From: Halichondria panicea
Taxonomy: Eukaryota; Porifera; Demospongiae; Suberitida; Halichondriidae
Assembly: GCF_963675165.1 (NCBI RefSeq)
Contig: NC_087392.1
Coordinates: 4,113,442 to 4,177,441 of the forward strand
Reading direction: 5' to 3'
DNA length: 64,000 nt
The position numbers and the translations under genes are program-made. Below, piece after piece: positions 32,479-42,300 of this stretch; within the stretch, counting starts at the first letter, position 1; each line of letters begins with the position of its first letter. A model generated the notes under the pieces. It searched no databases and was not told the DNA's origin. It saw only the letters and a list, made by a program, of their open reading frames with translations.

Positions 32479-35400
32479 TCAACTGTGTACAGATGTATGA
32501 CGTGATGGTTGGAGCATTTTTAACTCGAGGAGCGGGGCTGGTCTGTAGTCGCGTTCTGTAATTGGAGCCAGGTCATCAATGTATGACAGCCTCAGCTGGT
32601 CGGACCTCAAGCGACTAGGGCCAGCTACCTCTCTGGTTCCATCTGCGTAAGTAGTTGGATCAACGTTATCTCTTTGCTGGACGTAATCGGCTACTTCAAA
32701 TTGTTCCTCGTCATTGGCATTTGTTATGTGGTACATGGCGGCTTGCGGGTTGTTAGCTTGCCATTTTCTCAATGCATAGTTTTTCAAGTCAGTAAATTTT
32801 GAGCTTTTTAGTACGAACTTGTAGCTATGGTAACAAATCATTACCACAAATAAGCTGAAAGCTACGGCCATTGAAATGTTTGCCAGAATCATTTGCTTTC
32901 CATTAGTGCCACTCACATAAGAAGTCCCACTCGCTAAAAAGGCCACATTTAAGAGGAAGAGTTTCAAGTGAATTTGTAAACCAGGTTTGGTAAATGGGAT
33001 TGTTTAATAGTTTAAGACCAAGTAGTCCAAGAGCAAAACTTTCTGCTGATAGCACAGGGAGAAAAGTGTTTCTAGCGATAGCAGTTATTAGATTTTGACC
33101 AATCATAGTAAAGAGGAGTAGTCCCACCCAGTAGCGATGTTTGGGAGTGAATGGAGCATGGTATGCGTCCATGAAGCCAGTGTACTTTGTGTTCTTAGTC
33201 CATTTCATGAGCTTCCAATTTGAACACCGAGGTAACCATTGTCCAAAAAAGAGCAGTACAGTGAACAATCCACTTAGAATTAGGATTATGGCAGCAGCGA
33301 CAAACTGAGGGATGTGACGAGGAGTGAAGTATTGAATGTTGGCATTGTACAGCCACATGGTTTGATGTGAACCTTCGGGATAGAGCAAGCTGACCGACTG
33401 CAATGCAGCTATGATGAATCGTATGAGTTTGGAATAAGAGAGTAGAATAAGTGTGCCTAAAGCAGCAACTGGGTTTCTGTTGGAGAGAAGCTTTGAGAAT
33501 GAGTCTGAGTACTTGCTTATAGTGATGATGAGAAACATCAGAAGAAACAAATAAGCTGGAAAGACAAGTTGAAGTAGCACCTTTGCTGTAGAGTCCATTC
33601 CATCGTAAAAACAAGTTTCTATTCCAAAATCAAGATTCACCCAAGATATGAATATTGTTAGAAAATTGTTTTGTGATAAGAATGTTGCTTTATTTGCTGC
33701 TAATACGTTAGCGTAGAAGATAAATCCGTGAATATTTCCAGTTGCTATGGTGACATTTAGCAAAAGAATAAAAGCAACAAGCGCTAAGCCTGCTAAAACA
33801 AATGGAATGATTAGGAAAAGGAAAACATTTGAGCATTCCATACATTTTGAAGTAGCCAATACAAGGCTCAATCCTCGTTCACATTCTCCACACAAGACAC
33901 CACTTCGATTGTAGGCACACTGTTTGTCTATCTGTTGCGGGCTGCTGAGGCTAATGTTCAGTGATTTCTCTACGCAGTAATCGAATGGACAGTCACTAAT
34001 AACAAATCCTGTATCATTGGTACTATTGGCTGTTCCAATCCAAATGTTACCTTCTAATTGAATAGTTTTATCTTCATGGTAGCAGTGAAGTATCTGATGG
34101 GACTCTAAGTTTTTGTCGCACTCACATAAGCAAAATATTTCTGACCGATGTGGTTGAAATCCAATGGGACATATGCAGGGAAGAAAGGTCACGGAAAATG
34201 TTTGCTTTGAAATTCCCAAATTGAGACATGGTCCATCAGCATAGATTTCTACTAGAGCAGAGCTGTCTTGTGAAAATACATTGTATTTCAATTCTGTGCA
34301 CTCATTGCTAACTATCCTTTTTGTCTGCCCTTCCTTTAAACGACCAACTCCACTCGCCGTGATGACTGTACTGTAAACCGTTGCATTCACTGGGTTCCCG
34401 ATTTGGTCAACTGCAGAAAGATGTATCGAAAATTCTTCTCCTTTCCTTTTATAAATCATTGAAGAAGCATTGTAGCTGTCACAGAAAACCACTCTAACAG
34501 GTTCTGAAGATATTGATAAATATCCTGGAAACATGACTGTCTCTTGGATGTATTGTAGTCTATTGGCAACACCATTTATTTTAGCAAGTGCAGTTGTTCT
34601 GCATCTATCAAGCAAGCCTCCATAGATTGCCGACCCAGATACAGCTGAATTATTAGTAATGAAAGTATTTACGATGTTATGTTTTTCTGAGAAAGGGGCA
34701 ACAATAAAACAATCTGGGACGACATATTCTTCATCTGGATCTTCTGATTGTTTTCTTCCTTGGCAGTGATACCCCCCTGTTGAATGATCAGCAATATAGA
34801 TACCACCTCCTTGTAGAGCTGTGTTGCCAGTCACCTCTAAGTTGATGCTTGATATGTAATTTAGCTCATATTTTAGCTCGTGTTTGGCCTTGAGCAGATG
34901 TATCTTAGTGCTTCCCCCTAAGTATAGTCCACCACCTTTAAATCTGGCAATGTTTGAGCTAATGCTGACGTTTGAGTTTGAAATTTTCACTAGTGAAGAT
35001 ATTGCATATATACCGCCCCCGTTCTGACCGGCAAAGTTATTTGTAATCAAACTCTCTCCAACTCCTGTCTCCGATTTGAATACAATTGTACTCAGGTCTG
35101 AATATATAGCACCACCAAATGCTTTCACTGTATTTTCAGTTATTTTAATTGGGGACAGTATGGACACTGTGCTCTCCGTCACATATAATCCTCCTCCAGT
35201 ATTATTTGTGATTGCTATCTCCTCTGTGCTGTTAAAATATATGTCACATAGAACAGCTGCAATTGTTCCAAATGTGTTGTTTGTGAATGCTACTGATCCA
35301 GTGAAGTACATTTCACTGCTGGAACAGAGGAGGTAGCCAACATTGTTTGTGAAATTAATATTGTTTATCGTCAAATCTGAATGTGCTACAAGAATTTCCA

Positions 35401-36472
35401 AACCACTCACGTCAGCATGATTATCTATGAAGCTAGTGTTTTCAATATGGGACTTGCCGCTATATTTTATGAAAACTAAACCACCGTAATTCTTTCTGAA
35501 GTTACTGTTTTTGATAACTACTGAGCTCGGCTGGATATGGGATTCAGTGTAGATTGTCGATCTAGCAAACATGTCATCATTGAAAGCTTTGTTCTCAGAA
35601 AAGGTGCCATTGAAAACCGATAAATATTTGCTGTTAAGTATTTCTATAGCTGATCCTTCACGAGCAACATTATCAGTGAAAGTGCTGTCAATAACAATAA
35701 CGATGCTTCCATTCTGTATAGCGTAAATAAAAATGGATCCACCCACAAGTTTAGCGCGATTGTGTCTAAACTCACAGCCATTAATGTGTACAAATGCTGT
35801 GACGCTTGCTCTCACTGCAATAGCACCACCACCTTCACTGTCATAGTTGTATTCAAATGTGCAGTTGGTAATGTTCATATGGCATATGTTTGTATTGATT
35901 TTGATTGCACCATCATTAGTGAAACTCCTTGAAAATGCACTATTGATGATGGTTATTGCCACTTTGTGTTCATTGATACCAGAAAACTTTTTGAACATTT
36001 TTTCGCTCTGAAATAGAGTACTTCGGGAAAATGTGCTTTCCGTGATGAAAATATAGCGGACAAAATCAATATGTAGATACCCATTATTGAATGTTAAGCT
36101 ATCTACTGAAAATTCGTCCACAAGAATGATGATATTGTTTCCGCAAAGATTAATCACAGTGTCGGTGTTGCAGTTATTGGTGCAGTATCTGATTGCTCTT
36201 ACACTTTCAAAAGAACTAAGTATAAGATCTTGGTTGTCAGAGAGGTTGTGCAATCCGGGAAGGAAGTGCAGAGAAACATTACTCACATTACTCGGAATAT
36301 CTGCTATCTCGTTGCTAAATTGGTTAAGAGTGCTACATGGCTGTACCTTGTACTGGTGAAGGCACTGCTCAGGATCAATATCGAAATGCTGTGGCACAAT
36401 GTAAAAATCAGTTGTATTGCCAATGGCCAACAATGTTGACATGATGAGCCCAAGAGAAATAATCCTGTCCAT
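32479..36472 (-). pseudogene. BH4: beta-helix membrane gene with one frameshift
   Basis: Frame open from the start at 36472 ([18 protein letters not shown]) through the beta-helix, the Cys cluster and most membrane segments. A 2-bp loss near 32958-32962 (GAAGAGTTTC where BH1 and BH2 have GAAGAGTGTTTC) changes frame within the NSLETLFLL segment. That frame then ends at 32903; the last membrane segments and tail continue in another frame to 32479. By sequence the product would lack its last two hydrophobic segments and tail. All else is as well preserved as BH1, so the lesion is recent, or it could be a sequencing error. It lies antisense between unit E exon 5 and terminal-exon copies. Confidence 0.85.
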
Positions 36473-37224
36473 AATTTGCCTGCTTGTGACACATTTATAA
36501 AGTTGACATTGATATAGTTAAATTTAACACCTACCGCACTTTGAGGCTGACTCTTATTCAGTGTTTCAGCCACGAACTTAGAACTTAGCAGCAGTTTATT
36601 TGTTCTTCTCTGATTGTATTTGTTTGTTCTTTCAGTGTTGTGAAAAGAATTGTACACCGATTAACGTTAGGCAGCTATTATAGTGACAATGTCATTATCA
36701 CTGTGATGCGAACATTTTCCCAACCTTCCTCATAATGAATTTTAGGTATTATACATCCCGATAGTAAACTAGGTATAAACACACTCAAGTGGGATCTAAG
36801 GCATATTTTTAACCCTCTATCTTAGGCTGGTAGGGTATTGGGTATGCATGTAACATCCTTGCTCTCTGAGATTAAGTATTTTTCTGGCACAGAATATTTT
36901 AGCCTCGTTCCTAGGTGGGAGTTTCTTATATATATATACATAATAATTATAGGCAAACAATTGGAATGGAAAGTACAACACTATATAATTGTACAGCTTT
37001 CTTGCACACTATATGATTGTATACATAGTCCTTCTAGTTTTACAAACTGATTGATGCAGTCATTGTACTGTTTATAACGATCCATTAATACATAATGATC
37101 ATGCATATACTCTGCAGTTACACACATTACGTCCATGTTTACCAGGTCTTCAAAAGTGTTTGAATTATTAAATTGACGGATTTTTACTTGCTGACTTTAT
37201 AAGTTGCTGTTACTATACAAGCAG
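36473..37224. other. BH4 upstream region
   Basis: Collinear with the sequence upstream of BH1 and BH2 and with the end of the MSH2 last intron. No gene. Holds the unoccupied site for the 35-bp miniature of unit B (GTAACATCCTTGCTCTC near 36845). Confidence 0.5.
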
Positions 37225-37397
37225 GTGGTGATAAGGAACCAGCTGCAAAGCGCAGTCGCTCAGAGAGGGTGGAGGGAGAGAGACTGATACAATTTGTATT
37301 GAAAGCCAAGGAGCTTGTGGAGGGCTCTCTGCCTGAAGTCGACAATGGACGACATGAAGCGGGAGATTAGTACCAGTGACAATACTTATGTTAAGGA
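37225..37397 (+). pseudogene. MSH2 terminal exon copy, unit E (frameshifted)
   Basis: The acceptor and first part are intact ([19 protein letters not shown]), but one codon is missing in the LIQFVL segment and an 11-bp deletion follows in PEAEVKATM. This brings a TAG (in GAGATTAG, about 37369) into frame. Confidence 0.85.
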
Positions 37398-37517
37398 AAT
37401 TATTCAATCCTGTGTTTAGTATAATTATTATCCAACACTCACATCTGTCATTCGTTATTGCTCCTTGTGATACATGTTCTATACAATGTAGCTAATTTAC
37501 TTGAGTCCACACAAGCT

Positions 37518-38138
37518 TAGATCATGTTTGTCATAAATACTGCAATCTGATTGGTTAGAGGAAATGTTCTATCCAATTTAGAAAATCATGTACTTCAATA
37601 GAAAATCATGTACTTCAATAGAAAATCATGTAGCAAAGATTTGATCAAGATAAGATAATAATCATAATAAACGTACATAATAATAATAATAATAAGCAAT
37701 ACTTGACGTCAATGAGTGTTTCTTTGGTATTGTTTCCTTTCTTGCTTGTTCTACTTCTTTACTTGACTTTGGGGGAACGAATTTTCTTGCTTTCTTTGCC
37801 ACTGGAGCAGTAAGTAGGTTCTCACTGGCTATGGAGGAGAGCAAATAGTCTACGAACCTTCGTCTTGCAGGTCAGAGAGAGCAGAGAGCAGATAGGAAGG
37901 TGGGGCTGGTTGCTGCAGCAGATATGGAGGTGGGGCTGGTTGCTGCAAAGACAGAGCTGGAGGTGTGGCTGGTTTGGAAGGAAGCAGGGAAGGGTGGGCT
38001 GGGTTTCAGTAGTTCGAAACCGTGTAATAGGGGAACTCAAGAAAGCGTTCGGCACAGGAGGAGGCTCAGAATCCATTGTTTGTGCGTTCAAACCATTGTT
38101 GTCAGGCGTATGAGCGTTGTTGCTATGATCTAAAATGC
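37518..38138 (-). mobile_element. DNA element remnant with transposase-like N-terminus
   Basis: Absent from the paralogous site in unit C (about 23868-23885). On the - strand two frames carry a Pro/His-rich segment (MNAQTMDSEPPPVPNAF, 37822-38091) and VAKKARKFVPPKSSKEVEQA (37662-37844). The latter resembles the N-terminal part of Crypton/DUF3504-type proteins, from memory of such proteins and without a search. A shorter relative of the ends is at 55545-55735. Decayed. Confidence 0.4.
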
Positions 38139-38271
38139 TTAGACACTGTTTAGGAAGTTTCCACGTGATTTAGAAGCCCTCAGGGCTAGTAGAACCCTCA
38201 CTGCGTTCGGGATTCTACAGAACGCCCTTTGGGCTTCTAAATCACGTAGAAACTTCCTAAACAGTGTCTAA
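38139..38271. mobile_element. Foldback element (133 bp), TTAGACACTGTTT ends
   Basis: Almost perfect palindrome: TTAGACACTG..GATTTAGAAGCCC mirrored by GGGCTTCTAAATC..CAGTGTCTAA. Relatives are at 47527-47660 and, partial, at 47750-47836 in a cyclin A intron. Confidence 0.7.
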
Positions 38272-38770
38272 CTATTATTTATATAACAGTTCTTTCGTCA
38301 CATTAATTATTAACCATGCATGAATCACCACCCACATACACACAGTGCATTTGCCATTCATTGTTACTCCTTATGATGTATGCTCGCTATTAAATTTATA
38401 CATGTAGTTCATTAATTACAGTGTTCTTCAACCATTAATTAATATACGGTCAAATGATATTAAAATTGGTTGAAGGAGTATCATTATAATCACCGACTAG
38501 GCCCTAGCTAATAAATCATTATTCTATTCTTTAATTCTTGAAAAATTGTGTCTATATTAATTATTATTCTCCTGATTATTCCCAGGCCGAGGCTAATTAT
38601 TCCCGTGATATAATAATTAGAGACAAATTGACATAAACCAGCACTCAACAGACACAAGATATAATAATTATTAAATGTGATTCTCAGTGTCATCTTGCTG
38701 ACTTGAATTGATCTATAAATATACTTCAACTATTTTTTTGCCAAAATGCAAACTTAAAAGTAATGATCTT

Positions 38771-38831
38771 TACCAAAAATGGACATTGTTGCCTATTTAA
38801 TACTAATAGGCAACAATGTCCATTTTTGGTA
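38771..38831. repeat. Perfect 27-bp hairpin
   Basis: Arms 38771-38797 and 38805-38831 are exact complements (TACCAAAAATGGACATTGTT and onward) around a 7-base loop. Unit C has only one arm at about 24725. Confidence 0.85.
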
Positions 38832-38965
38832 AAATTATGTTCCGTTAGTAAAATAGGTGTCTAATAGTATTAGTCAATTTTTATGAGTAAGATTGAGAGC
38901 CATCATGTTCACAAATAGCAGCTATATTTATATACATATACGTATGTAGCTAGAGTATTTTAATA

Positions 38966-39152
38966 CCGTATTACTAGAATGTTTTGCGAGGGTTGATCAA
39001 TTCGCAACAATTAAATCCGCAAAACCTAAATTATTACTAGTAAATACACATGATCCTTTCCAGAACGCAATAGTTAGATCGCAAAGGGTCAAATTTCAAA
39101 TTTCTGCTGATTTGGCTCATTCGCAAAGGTTTTTCATTCGCAAAATATTCGG
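38966..39152. mobile_element. Miniature element, CCGTATTAC ends, copy 1
   Basis: CCGTATTACTAGAATGTTTT at the left, a shortened complement at the right, flanked by TA. Relatives at 47252-47452 and 53403-53600. The larger insertion containing it (about 38911-39288) is absent in unit C near 24882. Confidence 0.65.
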
Positions 39153-39349
39153 TACTACAATTATCTTGAGACTCCATAAATACATTATTATAGGTGCAAG
39201 TGCAGTTGATGTATACATTTATTTTGAAAGATCGACAAGTGTCGGAAAATTATAATAATCAGTCGACCAGCTGTAGTAACAAAAATCTCACATCATCCTA
39301 ATCAATGCACGTTGCACGTATCTACAATAAATACGTAAATTAATATATA

Positions 39350-42300
39350 CTAGCTGGCCTTTTCAGTCTTCAACTCTATGCTTTCAACAATACCCTCCAC
39401 GATACGCTCCATGCTCTCCTCACTGGGGACCTCTTCCTCTTGTTCGTCATCGTTTCTTGTCTCTAGCATGGGCGTGGGGGCGGAGCCTTGACTCAGGAGG
39501 GACGGGTCCACCTGTAGGAGTGTGTGGGTGTGAAAGTGGGGGCGGATGAAAGTGTGTGCATGTGTGTGTGTGGGGGCCGTGGTTAGTGCCACTGTGTATG
39601 CGTTGAAACATTAGTGTTAATAAGTTATACTTATTGTCCACTACATCAGAATTTATGGCAGTAAACCTCCGAGGACGAGGGCGAAGCCCTGAGGCCAAGG
39701 ATGGTTTACGTTTGCCATAAATTTGAATGTAGTGGACAATAAGTGTTATATACCCACTTGAATGAAAAGTACTTGCTACCTAAGCTACCTCACCTTGGAT
39801 ACAACTAGCAAACAGTCTCAACAACTATTGAAAACGAACAAAAAGCTTGTGCGTATAATTATAGCTTGAAGCCCATGCTAAGCTTCTAGCTCTACGCACA
39901 ACTTGTCAATGTCCAAGCAGTGAGCCACACCCTTCCTCTAGCCTTCCTGATGTTTAGTGAGCCCCACCCATCTGTCCTGCCCATGTCAACAAGTGTCTAG
40001 CTTCTTTTTGGCTGTGTAGATCTAGTATAAAATCAGTGCGCCCTCAACGCAAGGGAGTTTATGAGGAATGTGCTCCAGGGCTGGGGTTTATGGTAGTTAA
40101 ACCCCAGCCAGTTGCTATGATACAGACCCCAAGTGGAGTATATTATAATCATAAATTATAGTGTTTTGCAACGAAAGGCCACAACAAAAAATTGGTGGGA
40201 AATTTAAATACGTGATCCTCGCAAAAATCCGCCCACCCTTTTCTGCAAGAAATTTAGGCCTATTAGGGGACTGGGCGTATAATTGCAAACGGCGAGTTTT
40301 CACTCGAATTTATATGCCCACCCGCGGCCTCAAATCGAGGCTTACATTTTCAATACATACATGTAGTATGAATTTTATTGACAACAACAATGTTAACTAG
40401 AGGACTGAAGTGCTAACTCTCGGCTGCTGACATGAATGAGTGTTGCAAGCTGGCGCTTGCTAATGCCTCTCACCATGTTTTTGCTTTCGCTCAAAAGTAT
40501 TAGAGTGTTATAGAAGAGTTAAATAATTTGCAATGTGCTTTGATTGTTTCACAAGAAAGGGGTGTCCACAGTTAATATATAGTGTATACTGGTCGTCTTA
40601 AATGGCCTGTAGCCAAACAGTGGGAGCAAACTTTTATCAAAGGCATATAGTCATGCAGTAGTCTGTGAGATAAGTACAATTCAATCACAGAATTAAAGCA
40701 ACAATACTGAAGCAACTGCATGTTATTTAAATGGCCTGTAGCCAAACAGTGCAAAGGCACAGAGTAAGAGAGAATTTAAGCACAGACAGTATAGTATATA
40801 AACAAGCAGAAAGTGTGTATCTATCTATATTAATACTGAGAAGAAAAGACTTGTGTACATGTATCTATTGTTATCAGACTTGTGTACATGAATCTATTGT
40901 TATCTATAGTCTATAGCGGCATAATAAATAAAACCAGAAGAGTGTTCCGGATAATCGAGGTTCTACTGTACATGCAGTGAAAAATGTCAAACAGTTGACA
41001 GTGTTGTGGAAGCAATGCTCAGTGTCTACGCAGTTCCCACCCCAATAAGGCAGTTTAGGTGCTACAGAATGCAACACATGATGATAATTATGTATGCATT
41101 TCCACGATTTGACCTCAAAAAGACACCAAATGTACTAGGCAACTGCCTACCCATTTTTGACACGCCAGACCTACCTACTACAGCTCAAATTATCACAGCC
41201 CCCTTCCTCTAAAGGGGACCATCCCATATACACTCTTTTTGGACCATTCACTCACTAATGGCAGCTTGATCTGATCAGGATATCTCCATGGCTTGTGGCC
41301 TGGTGTGTGGTCAGCCTTCCAAGCCTCGTACTTAGTGGTGGCCACGTACAGCTGTCTAAACACCTGAGGGGGTTAGGTTAATACACAACAGCAGTTTCTT
41401 AAGTGTAACAGTATTCTATATGTCTGAAACCCAACTGCAATCGTACTGCCTAGCAAGGCTTCAGTTCCACAACATGAAACGCTCTAAATGAATCTACATA
41501 ATTATAACATGCCTCTCATGTGTACGATAAATCATGTACAGTTTGTAGTAGACACGTGAACAGTTCCTAAGGATTCCGTTTGCAAACTTACAGCTGGGGC
41601 CAGCTTGTTGAGGGCAAAGTTTATCAGCCATTTCGGAATGCTACCTGGAAAGCGATAAAATTGTGAGGAATGAAATTAGTCGACAGCACTAGAACACATG
41701 TGTATGTCAGTAAAGCAATTACGATGCATGCATGTGCGACAGTTTAGTCTGGAGAGGGATAGGCAACGCCCAGCACTTCCGTTGGATGAGGCTAGTTGCG
41801 TTTAATGAGCAAAAAGGGGCGTGTAATGGGCAAAAAGGGTATGTGTGCATGCACTCAAAATGGATCCAGTAAAGATTATAGCTTATAGTAATATGGCAAG
41901 CTATGCTCTTGAGGAGACACCAGATACACTTATAGACATCTAGGCTATTAATCTTTTAGAGCTACTTATACAAAGTGATGAGGAAGTGAGCTCCAAAGGG
42001 GATGTCAATACTCTCTACAAGCCATAACAGGTCTGTTCCCAAGTCCTTCAAATGCCATCTCTTTGATCACACAAGACAGAGAAAGATACTTGTGTTCCAC
42101 TTTCTAATACCTAACCTACAGCTGTAGCTATCAGTAGCGTTGGGTGTATGTCTACGAGTGCCAAAATGTGGCTGTATGATCTGTATTAGGAGGCGGCAGT
42201 ATTTAGTCGGTGATGGTGGCTTAGCCTCGAATATGTTAAGGCAACCGTGAATAAAATGCTGTTGGAATAACTTGATCTTAGCTAAAGCTCCTGAGCTAGC

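Noticed and set aside
41006-41212. Open frame on + between STARD10-like exons
   Set aside because: No recognisable domain; antisense to an exon and intron with clear coding sense on -.
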